Source: an uncultured Eubacteriales bacterium (GTDB lineage Bacteria > Bacillota > Clostridia > Lachnospirales > Lachnospiraceae). Taken from it: DNA of 64,000 nt. Positions within the stretch are counted from its first letter, which is position 1, and the number at the start of each line of letters is the position of its first letter. The notes beneath the pieces were generated by a model. That model was not told where the DNA came from and did no database searches. It saw only the letters and a list, made by a program, of their open reading frames with translations. Of this stretch, positions 54,133 to 63,763 are shown one piece after another. Both the position numbers and the translations under genes were made by a program. Location of the stretch: positions 62,001-126,000 of the forward strand of contig OMZA01000001.1 in NCBI GenBank assembly GCA_900315425.1. Direction: 5' to 3'.

Positions 54133-55001
54133 TGAAAAAAATTATTTCCAATGTGATAGATTTTTTGAACAACTACATAGCATTTCCGAATTTTGGATTA
54201 ATAGATGTAATAGAAATTCTTATTATTGCATTTGTTATATATCATATTTTGGTGTGGATTAAGAATTCCAGAGCATGGACCTTGTTAAAGGGTATTCTTG
54301 TGATATTGGCATTTGGAATTGTTGCAGTTTTGTTTAACATGTCTACAATTCTGTGGATAGCTAACAAAACTTTAAGTGTTGGCGTAATTGCAGCAATTGT
54401 TATATTCCAGCCAGAACTTAGAAGAGCATTGGAACAGATTGGTAGAAGAGAGTTTCTTAACAATTTTTTTGATGTAAAAAATGTAGAAAAATTTTCTGAT
54501 GAAAATATTAATGAGATCACTAGAGCCGCATATGAAATGGGTAAGCATAAGACAGGTGCTCTTATTGTAATTGAAAACGAAGTTAAATTAGGAGAGTATG
54601 AGAGAACGGGTATTTATCTGGACGCTGAAATTAGCAGTCAGCTCCTTATTAATATTTTTGAACACAATACTCCTCTCCACGATGGAGCGGTAATCATAAA
54701 AGGCGATAGAATATGTTCTGCTACATGTTACCTTCCATTATCAGATAATATGGAGATAAGCAAGGAGTTGGGAACAAGACACAGAGCTGCAGTAGGAGTA
54801 AGTGAGGTAACAGATAGTCTTACAATTATAGTTTCTGAGGAAACAGGTAAGGTATCTATTGCAATAGCGGGTAATCTTACGGAAGACATAGACAGCGAAA
54901 CTCTTAAGGAAGAATTACGTAAGATACAGAATAGACAACCTAAGAAGAAGTTTAGACTTTGGAAGGAAAAGAAGAATGATAAAGAGGCTGTTAACGAATA
55001 A
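54132..55001 (+). CDS. cdaA: Diadenylate cyclase CdaA
   Basis: 289 residues. Three N-terminal membrane helices (about 22-95), then the DAC domain with HDGAVIIKGD (near residue 183) and GTRHRAAVGVSE (near 215), the two motifs that bind ATP and catalyse cyclic di-AMP formation. Enzyme controls potassium and wall homeostasis. Followed at once by cdaR with a 26-bp overlap, the usual partner. Length and order match the conserved Firmicute cdaA-cdaR-glmM module. Confidence 0.97.
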   Translation: MKKIISNVIDFLNNYIAFPNFGLIDVIEILIIAFVIYHILVWIKNSRAWTLLKGILVILAFGIVAVLFNMSTILWIANKTLSVGVIAAIVIFQPELRRALEQIGRREFLNNFFDVKNVEKFSDENINEITRAAYEMGKHKTGALIVIENEVKLGEYERTGIYLDAEISSQLLINIFEHNTPLHDGAVIIKGDRICSATCYLPLSDNMEISKELGTRHRAAVGVSEVTDSLTIIVSEETGKVSIAIAGNLTEDIDSETLKEELRKIQNRQPKKKFRLWKEKKNDKEAVNE

Positions 55002-56331
55002 TATTGGATTAAAATTATTGGCGTTATTTGCTGCCATGGGATTATGGCTTATTGTTATAAATATTGAAGACCCGGAAGTTACTAGAACCATTAGTGGGAT
55101 CCCTGTTGTTGTAGAAGATGTAGAAGCGATAACACAAAATGGACAGGTTTATACTATTATATCCGGTAGTGAAGCAACTGTTAATGTAAAGGGCCCAAGA
55201 TCACAGGTGGATAAAATGACAAAGGATTTCTTTATTGCTAAGGCGCCATTTAGCGAGAAATCTAATGTTGATGCGGTGCCTATATATGTAAGCTTTAAAA
55301 ATCAACAATATGATAAAGAGTGTGAGATAAGTCAGAAAACAATGACTATGAGGTTAAGTGTAGAAAATATCATAGAAAAAACTTATGATATACAGATTAG
55401 TCATAAATCAGAACTTTCAGATTCGTATTATTTAGGCAAGGAAAGTATAAATCCGGCTACGGTAACAGTATCTGCGCCACAATCTGTAATAGATACTATC
55501 AATAAAGTTACAGTAGAGCCGGATTTGGGAACCCAGACTGAGAATGTAGATACTTCATTGAATATACATTATTATTCAGGATCTGGAAGTGAGTTAACAT
55601 TGGATAGCAATACTACACCAGATATAATTACAACGAATTATACAGCAGATATTTATTCGGTAAGAGAGGTTCCTTTGGAATTTAATACATCAGGAACTGT
55701 AAAAGAAGGATATCAGATTTCAGAGATAATCGGAGAGAAGAATGCTGTTAAAATTGCAGGACCAAATGCTGAGACAGTTGAAAGTGTAGTTATACCGGCA
55801 GAGCTTATTAATATCTCTGGAAAGAGTTCGGATGTAACGGTATCTGTGGATGTTTCGGCTCAATTACCAACTGGCGTATATTTATGTGATGAAGAGGATG
55901 CAAATTTAAATGTAACAGTTAAGATTGGTGCATTGGTTAAGAAGATATATAATGTTCCGGTAAGTGAAATCGACAAGAATAATTTACCGGCGGGATATAG
56001 CGCAACTATTTCGGAGAATCAGATATCAGTTGTCCTTACAGGATTACAATCTGCCCATGATGATTTTGATATTAATGATCTGAAACCATATGTAGACCTA
56101 AAGAATACAGAAGAAGGGGAAAATGAAGTAATTGTTAAATTCATTTTGCCGGAAAGCTTAAAATTAGATGAAGAAGTAAGGATACATGTAATTCTTGCAG
56201 CAGATGCTACAGCTACTAATCCGGAAACCACAACGGTAGCAGAGACAACTAGCGCTACGGAAACATCCGGTGAAATCCAAAGCAGTGAGTCAACTCAGGA
56301 AGACGAAACCACTGTGGAAAGTACGGAATAG
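54976..56331 (+). CDS. cdaR: CdaR, YbbR-domain regulator of CdaA
   Basis: 451 residues. One N-terminal membrane helix (about 10-28, IGLKLLALFAAMGLWLIVIN), then four YbbR-type beta repeats outside the cell (about 35-400), and a Thr/Ser/Glu-rich C-terminal tail (from about 412) that looks like a flexible linker. It regulates CdaA at the membrane. It overlaps cdaA by 26 bp. The acidic low-complexity tail is longer than the plain YbbR proteins need. Confidence 0.93.
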   Translation: MIKRLLTNNIGLKLLALFAAMGLWLIVINIEDPEVTRTISGIPVVVEDVEAITQNGQVYTIISGSEATVNVKGPRSQVDKMTKDFFIAKAPFSEKSNVDAVPIYVSFKNQQYDKECEISQKTMTMRLSVENIIEKTYDIQISHKSELSDSYYLGKESINPATVTVSAPQSVIDTINKVTVEPDLGTQTENVDTSLNIHYYSGSGSELTLDSNTTPDIITTNYTADIYSVREVPLEFNTSGTVKEGYQISEIIGEKNAVKIAGPNAETVESVVIPAELINISGKSSDVTVSVDVSAQLPTGVYLCDEEDANLNVTVKIGALVKKIYNVPVSEIDKNNLPAGYSATISENQISVVLTGLQSAHDDFDINDLKPYVDLKNTEEGENEVIVKFILPESLKLDEEVRIHVILAADATATNPETTTVAETTSATETSGEIQSSESTQEDETTVESTE

Positions 56332-56356
56332 ATTTAAATGATAGAAGGAAGTGTGA

Positions 56357-56620
56357 GTGGTGGTAAGTAAAGAAATAGTGATTGGGATTTCTCCTGGAAT
56401 ACATTTCAGACCGGCCGAAAAAATTACAAACAGTGCGTTGGAATTTGATTCAAAGGTAAGCATTATCAGAGATGATTATAATGCTAACGCAAAAAGCTTT
56501 CTTAATCTTATTGGAGCAGGATTCAGATATGGAGAAAAAGTCACATTGATATGTGAAGGACCGGATGAAAATGAAGCTCTAGAACGCATCAGGAAACTAC
56601 TTACAGGAGGAGAACCGTAA
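56357..56620 (+). CDS. HPr-like phosphocarrier protein
   Basis: 87 residues from GTG 56357; starting at the next GTG (56360) would place the active His at 15 and the regulatory Ser at 46, exactly the HPr numbering. The His motif GIHFRPAEK and the Ser motif NAKSFLNLIG are both intact, so phosphorylation by enzyme I and HPr kinase is possible. The rest follows the HPr fold (VTLICEGPDENEALERI). It lies between cdaR and glmM, sharing TAATG with glmM, an unusual place for HPr. Confidence 0.9.
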   Translation: MVVSKEIVIGISPGIHFRPAEKITNSALEFDSKVSIIRDDYNANAKSFLNLIGAGFRYGEKVTLICEGPDENEALERIRKLLTGGEP

Positions 56621-57954
56621 TGGGAAAATATTTTGGGACAGATGGATTTAGAGGAGAGGCAAACGTTGTATTAACAGTTGATCATGCTTTTAAAGTAGGA
56701 AGATTTTTAGGATGGTACTATTCAAAAAATCATAGAGCTAAAGTGGTTATAGGAAAGGATACCAGAAGAAGTAGCTATATGTTTGAAGATGCTTTATCAG
56801 CCGGATTTACAGCTTCAGGAGCAGATGTTTATCTTATGCATGTAACTACCACACCAAGTGTATCTTACATAGTAAGGACGGATGGATTTGATTTAGGAAT
56901 TATGATATCTGCCAGCCATAATCCATTTTATGATAATGGTATAAAGGTAATAAACGGACAGGGACGCAAGATAGAGTCTGAAGTGGAAGAAGCAATCGAA
57001 GATTATATTGATGGTAAAACACCTGAGATTCCTTTGGCTACTAAGGATAATATAGGAAGAACCGTTGACTATTCCATGGGAAGAAATAGATATATAGGAT
57101 TCTTAATATCATTGGCAACTCGTTCGTTTAAGGATAAAAAAGTTGGTTTGGATTGCTCTAACGGAAGCGCCTCATCAATTGCCAAGAATGTATTTGATGC
57201 CTTGGGAGCCAAGACTTATGTTATAAACAATGAACCGGATGGAACTAATATCAATAATAATTGCGGTTCTACTCATATAGAGGTATTACAGAAATATGTT
57301 AAAGATAATAATCTGGACGTAGGTTTTGCTTACGATGGAGATGCGGATAGATGCATAGCTGTAGATGATAATGGAGAAATCGTAGACGGAGATTCTATTA
57401 TTTATGTGTGTGGAAAATACTTACATGACCAGGGAAGACTAACGGGAAACAAGGTAGTCACCACTGTAATGTCTAATATGGGACTTTATAAGGCGTTAGA
57501 TGCAGCAGGCATAGGATACGAACAGACTCAGGTTGGAGATAAATATGTAGCAGAGAATATGTTTGAAAATGGTTATATCCTAGGTGGAGAGCAGTCAGGA
57601 CATATTATTTTCAGTAAACATGCTACAACAGGAGATGGAATTCTTACATCATTAGAGGTGATGGAAGCAATTCTTGAAACAAAACAAAGCCTTTCGAATC
57701 TTAGAAAAGATTTCAAGATATTCCCACAATTGTTGGAAAATATTAAAGTAGATGATAAAGACAGAATCTTGAATTCGCCAGCTGTAAAAGCAGTAAGTGA
57801 AGAAGTAACAAAAGAACTTGGAGATAACGGAAGATTATTACTTAGAAAAAGTGGGACAGAACCACTTATTCGTGTAATGGTGGAAGCTGAAAGCGACGAA
57901 GTCTGCAAAAAATATGTGGACAAAGTAATAGAGGTTATCAGGAAGGAATTATAA
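56620..57954 (+). CDS. glmM: Phosphoglucosamine mutase
   Basis: 444 residues, normal length. Converts glucosamine-6-phosphate to glucosamine-1-phosphate for UDP-GlcNAc. FGTDGFRG at the start, the phosphoserine Ser99 in ISASHNP, metal-binding DGDADR (near 240), sugar loop GGEQSGH (near 323) and phosphate-binding RKSGTEPLIRVM (near 408) are all present. It belongs to the cdaA-cdaR-glmM unit, where CdaA is known to bind and inhibit GlmM. Stop overlaps the next gene's start. Confidence 0.97.
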   Translation: MGKYFGTDGFRGEANVVLTVDHAFKVGRFLGWYYSKNHRAKVVIGKDTRRSSYMFEDALSAGFTASGADVYLMHVTTTPSVSYIVRTDGFDLGIMISASHNPFYDNGIKVINGQGRKIESEVEEAIEDYIDGKTPEIPLATKDNIGRTVDYSMGRNRYIGFLISLATRSFKDKKVGLDCSNGSASSIAKNVFDALGAKTYVINNEPDGTNINNNCGSTHIEVLQKYVKDNNLDVGFAYDGDADRCIAVDDNGEIVDGDSIIYVCGKYLHDQGRLTGNKVVTTVMSNMGLYKALDAAGIGYEQTQVGDKYVAENMFENGYILGGEQSGHIIFSKHATTGDGILTSLEVMEAILETKQSLSNLRKDFKIFPQLLENIKVDDKDRILNSPAVKAVSEEVTKELGDNGRLLLRKSGTEPLIRVMVEAESDEVCKKYVDKVIEVIRKEL

Positions 57955-58832
57955 TGGATGCACAGGTAAGCTCGGTGGATGTGATAATACCTACATATAA
58001 GCCGGACAAAACTTTTATTTCATTAGTAAAAAAACTTGCAGAACAGCATGATAAACCCAATAAAATTATAGTTATTAATACAGATAAAGAATATTTGGAT
58101 GAGGATAAATATAAAGATTTATTTGAGAATATAGAATTTCATCATATAGAAAAAGAAGCTTTTAATCATGGATTGACTAGAAATGAAGGAACAAAGTATT
58201 CAGATGCCAGATATATTTTATTTATGACCCAGGATGCAGTTCCTGCAGATAACTATCTAATTACTGAACTTTTAAGACCATTTAAAAATGATTCAGGGGT
58301 AAAGCTAAGTTATGCAAGGCAATTGCCAAAAAAACACTGCAATTATGTGGAAAGATATACCAGGCGTTTTAATTATCCTGTAGAAGATATTGTTAAAACA
58401 AAAGACTCGTTAAAGAGCATGGGTATTAAGGCAATATTTTGTTCAGATGTCTGTGCCATGTATGACAGAGAATATTTTCTGGAAAATGGCGGATTTGAAA
58501 AAACGGATTTTAACGAAGATCAACTGTTTGCATATAAGCTATTAATGAATGGAGATACATTGTATTACGCATCAGCAGCAAGGGTATTCCATTCTCATAA
58601 TTATTCGTATATACAACAGTATAAGAGAAACTTCCAAATTGGAAGGACACAAAAAGAAAGAGCAGAGATATACGATTCCATATCTTCAGAAAGTGAAGGT
58701 ATAAAAATGGTGAAAGCTGCTTTAAGTCATATGATCAGACATAATAGATGGTATATGATTCCAGACTTAATTCTTTGTTCCGGATTTAAATTCATTGGAT
58801 TTAAAATGGGACAGTTAAGTTACAGAAAATAG
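57954..58832 (+). CDS. Family 2 glycosyltransferase
   Basis: 292 residues. GT-A fold: VIIPTYKPDKTF (about 10-21), FMTQDAVP in the DXD position (near 92) and DFNEDQLFAYKLL (near 183) as the acceptor-side acidic motif. Similar to rhamnosyl- and other envelope polysaccharide transferases. Soluble, no membrane helix. Start overlaps glmM (TAATG), so it is part of the same transcript; it may use UDP-GlcNAc-derived or dTDP-sugar donors. Donor and acceptor unknown. Confidence 0.88.
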   Translation: MDAQVSSVDVIIPTYKPDKTFISLVKKLAEQHDKPNKIIVINTDKEYLDEDKYKDLFENIEFHHIEKEAFNHGLTRNEGTKYSDARYILFMTQDAVPADNYLITELLRPFKNDSGVKLSYARQLPKKHCNYVERYTRRFNYPVEDIVKTKDSLKSMGIKAIFCSDVCAMYDREYFLENGGFEKTDFNEDQLFAYKLLMNGDTLYYASAARVFHSHNYSYIQQYKRNFQIGRTQKERAEIYDSISSESEGIKMVKAALSHMIRHNRWYMIPDLILCSGFKFIGFKMGQLSYRK

Positions 58833-58859
58833 TTATCAAAAAAATACCTGATTGCCGTG

Positions 58860-58888
58860 TTGTAATGAATTTTAAACGGTGTTATAAT
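58860..58888 (+). promoter_or_regulatory. Promoter of leuA
   Basis: TTGTAA, 17 bp, TATAAT. The predicted transcript has a leader of about 205 nt before the leuA start codon. Confidence 0.75.
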
Positions 58889-58894
58889 GCGAGT

Positions 58895-59100
58895 TGAATC
58901 AAAAAGATTCGTGATAATAAAATATCGATAAATTTAAAGTAAAGGACTGATTTGAATGGGGCTAGTAACGAGATAATAGCTAAAGTCAAAATCGTAATAC
59001 TGTGTAATCGCAGCGTGATTTATCGACTACAGGATTCATAGAGCGAAAGCTAATCACCCAAATTACTTAGAAAATGAATTCTGAAAGGAAAGGTAAAGTA
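58895..59100 (+). ncRNA. Structured leuA leader of unassigned class
   Basis: Several pairings can be drawn by eye: GACT...AGTC around an inner GGCTA...TAGCT; AAATC...GATTT; GTGATT (within 59012-59024) with AATCAC (about 59052); and AGC-GAAA-GCT, a GNRA-capped hairpin. No T-box consensus, leucine-codon leader peptide or terminator with T run was seen. A riboswitch or attenuator for branched-chain amino acid synthesis is plausible but the class is not identified. Confidence 0.45.
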
Positions 59101-59102
59101 TT

Positions 59103-60773
59103 ATGATGAATTATAAAAGATATAAAAGAGTTCCAGTAATGGATTATCCGGAAAGAGAGTGGCCAAATAAGCAGATAGAGAAGGCACCTATATGGTGTAG
59201 TGTGGATCTTCGTGATGGTAACCAGGCACTTATAGAGCCAATGGTTGTTGAGGAGAAGATAGAGTTCTTTAATATGCTTATTAAGTTAGGATATAAGGAG
59301 ATAGAGGTTGGATTCCCGGCAGCTTCTCAAATTGAATTTGATTTTTTAAGACAGTTAGTTGAGAGAAAATTAATTCCAGATGATGTAAAGATACAGGTAC
59401 TTATCCAGTGTCGTGAACATCTTATAAAGAGAACTTTTGAGGCTATCCAAGGAATTAAAAATGTTATTATACATATTTACAATTCCACATCAACTCTTCA
59501 GAGAGATGTAGTATTTAAAAAGAACAAAGAAGAGATTAAGGAAATAGCCATCGAAGGTGTTAGATTAGTTAAGAAGTACATTGAGGAAAGCGATTTCCCA
59601 GGAAATATTGAATTAGAGTATTCTCCTGAAAGCTATACAGGTACTGAGCCGGAATATGCATTAGATGTATGTGAAGCAGTTATGGATGAGTGGGGAGCTA
59701 CAAAAGATAATAAGGTTATTATCAATCTTCCTGCAACAGTTGAGATGACTACGCCAAATGTATATGCTGACAGAATTGAATGGACAATTAAACATTTTAA
59801 GGATAGAGAAAGAGTTATCTTAAGTGTACATCCACACAACGACAGAGGAACCGGTGTGGCAGCTACAGAGTTAGCATTACTTGCAGGTGCTGACAGAGTT
59901 GAAGGTACATTATTTGGTAACGGAGAAAGAACAGGTAATGTGGACATTGTAACGCTTGCTTGCAACATGTTTTCTCAGGGTATAAATCCGGAATTAGACT
60001 TCTCTCATATAAATGAACAGGTCGAAGTATATGAAAGATGTTGTAAGATGAATATCGATATGAGACAGCCATATGCTGGAAAATTAGTATTTACAGCATT
60101 CTCAGGCTCTCATCAGGATGCCATAAGTAAAGGCGTTCAGGCAATGCAGGAAAGAAATGATGGATATTGGGAAGTTCCATATTTACCGGTTGATCCGTCA
60201 GATTTAGGAAGAGAGTATGAGCCAATTGTAAGAATCAACAGCCAGTCCGGTAAGGGTGGTGTTGCATTTGTTATGGATACATACTTTGGATATAAGCTTC
60301 CAAAGGGAATGCACAAAGAATTTGCAGATGTAATCCAGAAGATTGCAGAAGCACAGGGAGAGGTTTCGCCGGATACTATCATGGAGAAGTTCTCAGAAGA
60401 GTATCTTGTTGCTAAGACAGAGAGAGAGACACCTTATGAGTTTGAAAGTTGTAGAGTAACAGATGGAGATGACGATATGTCAACTATCGACTTCAAGTTC
60501 AGCTATAAGGGAAAGAAATACGAGGTTAAAGAAGAAGGAAACGGACCTATTGATGCGGTTTTAAATGCTATTCGCAATAATACAGGTGTGAAAGTTAAAC
60601 TTCTTGATTATACAGAACATACATTAGGAGAAGGATCTCATGCTAAGGCTGCTAGCTATATCCAGTTAATGGATAAGGAGACAGGGAAAGCAACCTTCGG
60701 TGTTGGTGTAAGTTCTAATATTACCAGATCATCAATAAGGGCTATCTTCAGTGCATTAGACAGATTATTTTAG
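59103..60773 (+). CDS. leuA: 2-isopropylmalate synthase
   Basis: 556 residues. First committed step of leucine synthesis (acetyl-CoA + 2-ketoisovalerate). The HMGL-like TIM barrel carries SVDLRDGNQAL (about 33-43) and VHPHNDRGTG (near 240), the metal site. The C-terminal regulatory LeuA domain (about 430-556) has GPIDAVLNAI and THTLGEGSHA-like sequence (YTEHTLGEGSHAKA), the leucine feedback region. This is the longer LeuA type 2. Alone, not in a leuABCD operon, and behind a long leader. Confidence 0.96.
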   Translation: MMNYKRYKRVPVMDYPEREWPNKQIEKAPIWCSVDLRDGNQALIEPMVVEEKIEFFNMLIKLGYKEIEVGFPAASQIEFDFLRQLVERKLIPDDVKIQVLIQCREHLIKRTFEAIQGIKNVIIHIYNSTSTLQRDVVFKKNKEEIKEIAIEGVRLVKKYIEESDFPGNIELEYSPESYTGTEPEYALDVCEAVMDEWGATKDNKVIINLPATVEMTTPNVYADRIEWTIKHFKDRERVILSVHPHNDRGTGVAATELALLAGADRVEGTLFGNGERTGNVDIVTLACNMFSQGINPELDFSHINEQVEVYERCCKMNIDMRQPYAGKLVFTAFSGSHQDAISKGVQAMQERNDGYWEVPYLPVDPSDLGREYEPIVRINSQSGKGGVAFVMDTYFGYKLPKGMHKEFADVIQKIAEAQGEVSPDTIMEKFSEEYLVAKTERETPYEFESCRVTDGDDDMSTIDFKFSYKGKKYEVKEEGNGPIDAVLNAIRNNTGVKVKLLDYTEHTLGEGSHAKAASYIQLMDKETGKATFGVGVSSNITRSSIRAIFSALDRLF

Positions 60774-60783
60774 AAATTATAGT

Positions 60784-60815
60784 TAGGGCCGCCATTTCAA
60801 CGGCCTTAATTTTTT
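60784..60815 (+). terminator. Terminator after leuA
   Basis: AGGGCCG pairs with CGGCCTT around a 9-nt loop, followed by AA and six T. It sits just before the ribosome site of the next gene. Confidence 0.85.
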
Positions 60816-60829
60816 GAGTTGGAGGATTT

Positions 60830-63667
60830 ATGAAATCAGGCATCATTAGTTATATAAAATACTTTATTTTGGCTGTATTAGGTATGGGAATAGTTTTATT
60901 ATATTTGTATTCGGATATAGTGGTAGGAAACTATAAGCTTTCTTACTATAACTTTGCGTATGAATCAAAACCTTGGGATTCTGAAAATGTAGAGATAACC
61001 GGACCGCAGCTGACAGATCCTTCCGATTCAGCACTTCCATCTTTATATGATGTATTTTATGAAAAGAATGGATTTTCAAATGAATGGAATTCAGATGTGG
61101 CCTTAGGAACACCATCGGGAACCTTTGATAAAATGTATCCTTTGGATTTTGTATATTTTTTGCCCTTTGATTATGCCGTTCTTATAAAATCTATATTGGA
61201 ATATGCCTTTGCATTTCTTGGGATGTATTTGCTTTTAAAAACCTTCAAACTTAATAACTGGACCTGTGCTTTAGCAGGATTATCCTATTGTTTGTGTTCG
61301 GTAATGGTATTATGGGCAGGATGGCCTCATTCCGATGTAACAGCATTTGCACCATTTGTAATTATGTTTACATATCTTGTTATGAAAAATGCTAAGCTAA
61401 TATGGGTGTCACTTTTGGCAATATCTATTTACATATTTACCGTGGCCGGAATGCCAACTTACGCAGTATATTTTTTGTATCTGGCTGGTTTTTATGCACT
61501 GTACCTGGGAATTGCAAACTACGTTGTAAAAAAAGAAGACAGAGATATTAAAAAACTATTTAAATCCTGGATAATGTTTGGAATGGCTGCAGTAATTGGA
61601 CTTATGGCCAGTGGACCATATTTGTACAGCACCATGTCTAATATTAGCGGGGACTATGTGGATTCCAGAGCAGGTCTGGGAACCTTCACCATAGGACTAA
61701 AATATTTAAGATCCGGAATATATCCATATTTTAGGAATGGATTTGTAAAAACTATAAGTATTAATGAAACCACTATATATGCAGGATTATTAGTTGTTAT
61801 ATTGTTGCCGTTTATATTTGTGGGTATTAAGAGAAAAAAGAAAGCCATATATTTTAATGTAATGGCGATAATTAATTTCCTTTTGGTGTTTACCCATGTG
61901 CTAGATCCTATATTTACAAAGATGCCGGCTATTAATACATCATTAAAAATAAGGGTATTAGTAGTGTTTATATTCTGCACGGTAATATCAGTAGCTTTTA
62001 ATTTAAATGATATTATAGAGAATTCAAATGAATACAAAAAAAGGTGGTATATATACATACCGGTTTTGGCAGTTTATACATTCATGGTTATATACCTTTC
62101 TTCAGAAAAACTTATAAAGGTAATGACTAAGAAAAATGGAACTTATTGGATGTATGAAAAAAGTATAATTGTATCTATATCCATAGTTATCATAGTATCT
62201 GTGCTTATGTTTGTAAGTAAGAAAAATATATTCAAAGAATTTAAAGTTTACAATATTCTTCTTGCAATGTTGTTTTTGGTTACAGTATGGGATATGGCAG
62301 GCTTTGCCAAGGACTATCTGCCTTTAATCTCTAAGGATGCAGCAGGTATTCCATCAGAGACTGAATCTATACAGTATCTAAAGGATAACATGAGTGATAC
62401 AGATAGATTTGCGGCGATAGGCGATTGGACATTGTATCCTAATATTGGAGAAATGTACGGTTTAAATGATGTTAGAGCCCACGATTTCGTGGTAAAAAAT
62501 GAGGATATGTCTACATACTATAACGATATCAGTTCTGAATATACCAATGATGAGTTGCAAAATATCAAAAAGCAGGGAGGAGAAAAACAATCTGTTACAA
62601 ATGGTGGCAGCAGTATCAGTGGAACCAGAGCCAGATTTTTAGAGATATATAAACCTCAGCTGCTGGCGTACATAGGAACAAAGTATATCCTTGGTGAAAA
62701 GCTGGGAGATTACGAAGTGATTGGTGAGAATATATTTGATCCGGATAAAAATGTAGTAGGTGTATTCACACCTGGTATTATGATTGAGCAGAATATAGTT
62801 GCTCAAGCTGAATTTGTGGGATTGGATATTGCAGCCGCTAACTATGACCATGAAAATATATCTGAGAATGTTATGATAGTGGATTTGGTGGATGAAGAAG
62901 GTAATCTGTTGGAACAGAGCAGACATTGCTTTAAGGATATACAGAGTAATGATTATATTACTTTTGGATTCTCAAAATCTTATCCAAAGGGAAAGTACAA
63001 GATTAGAATATATACGGATCTGGAAAAACCAAGTGAGGACCAGGTTACTATCTGGAGAAGTAATTATACTGTAGACGGATTTGAAATGACTTTAAATGGT
63101 GAGGCTTACACTGGAACGACAGTTATGAAAATCATTTATGAAAACCAATATTATGATATAGTAAAAATCTGTAATGATGGACTTATGATAGGGGAATTAA
63201 ATGAATATGCACCTAAGGTAGAAATTGCAGAAAATGTTGTTAAGTGCAAAGATGAAGCAGAAGTATTAAAAAATATGAAAAATGAATACTATGCAGCTAC
63301 CATGTATACAACTGCAGATGTAAAAGAAACATCCCGGGATGTAGGCAGGGATAGTGTATTTTTGTACAGCTATGATGACGATGAAATGACCATAGAATGC
63401 AGTCTTACTGAAGACAGATATGTTATGATAAATGACTATTATGACGAGAATTGGAAGGCATATGTGGATGGAAAAGAAGTAAAGATAATTAAATCCAATT
63501 ATTTAACCAGAGCAGTGTTAGTTCCTAAAGGAGATACGACTTTGACATTAAAGTATGAAAATCCTACTAAAATGAAATTGTATTATATAACATTTGCATC
63601 TCTGATACTTTGCTTAATATTAATAATTATAGATGTTGTTTTATATGTAAGAAGAAAAAACTTGTAA
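60830..63667 (+). CDS. YfhO family membrane protein
   Basis: 945 residues. An N-terminal helix (about 7-28), an outer loop with FEYES-type acidic sequence, then about ten more membrane helices to about 490, a large outer domain (about 500-920) and a C-terminal helix (about 920-940). The GSTFD-like loop and WAGWPHSDVTAFAPF are typical of the YfhO family. In Bacillus YfhO works with a CsbB-type transferase to add sugars to lipoteichoic acid from an undecaprenyl-phosphate donor; such a transferase gene follows here. GGAGG precedes the ATG. Confidence 0.85.
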   Translation: MKSGIISYIKYFILAVLGMGIVLLYLYSDIVVGNYKLSYYNFAYESKPWDSENVEITGPQLTDPSDSALPSLYDVFYEKNGFSNEWNSDVALGTPSGTFDKMYPLDFVYFLPFDYAVLIKSILEYAFAFLGMYLLLKTFKLNNWTCALAGLSYCLCSVMVLWAGWPHSDVTAFAPFVIMFTYLVMKNAKLIWVSLLAISIYIFTVAGMPTYAVYFLYLAGFYALYLGIANYVVKKEDRDIKKLFKSWIMFGMAAVIGLMASGPYLYSTMSNISGDYVDSRAGLGTFTIGLKYLRSGIYPYFRNGFVKTISINETTIYAGLLVVILLPFIFVGIKRKKKAIYFNVMAIINFLLVFTHVLDPIFTKMPAINTSLKIRVLVVFIFCTVISVAFNLNDIIENSNEYKKRWYIYIPVLAVYTFMVIYLSSEKLIKVMTKKNGTYWMYEKSIIVSISIVIIVSVLMFVSKKNIFKEFKVYNILLAMLFLVTVWDMAGFAKDYLPLISKDAAGIPSETESIQYLKDNMSDTDRFAAIGDWTLYPNIGEMYGLNDVRAHDFVVKNEDMSTYYNDISSEYTNDELQNIKKQGGEKQSVTNGGSSISGTRARFLEIYKPQLLAYIGTKYILGEKLGDYEVIGENIFDPDKNVVGVFTPGIMIEQNIVAQAEFVGLDIAAANYDHENISENVMIVDLVDEEGNLLEQSRHCFKDIQSNDYITFGFSKSYPKGKYKIRIYTDLEKPSEDQVTIWRSNYTVDGFEMTLNGEAYTGTTVMKIIYENQYYDIVKICNDGLMIGELNEYAPKVEIAENVVKCKDEAEVLKNMKNEYYAATMYTTADVKETSRDVGRDSVFLYSYDDDEMTIECSLTEDRYVMINDYYDENWKAYVDGKEVKIIKSNYLTRAVLVPKGDTTLTLKYENPTKMKLYYITFASLILCLILIIIDVVLYVRRKNL

Positions 63668-63763
63668 ATAAAAATATATCGGTATATAATTGATTAGATT
63701 ATGGGTAAGTGTGTTTTGCTCATATTTACGAAGATAATAAAAATAAAATGTGGAGGATATAGT

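Noticed and set aside
58895..59100. T-box leader for leuA
   Set aside because: The conserved T-box bulge sequence and a terminator/antiterminator pair were not found.
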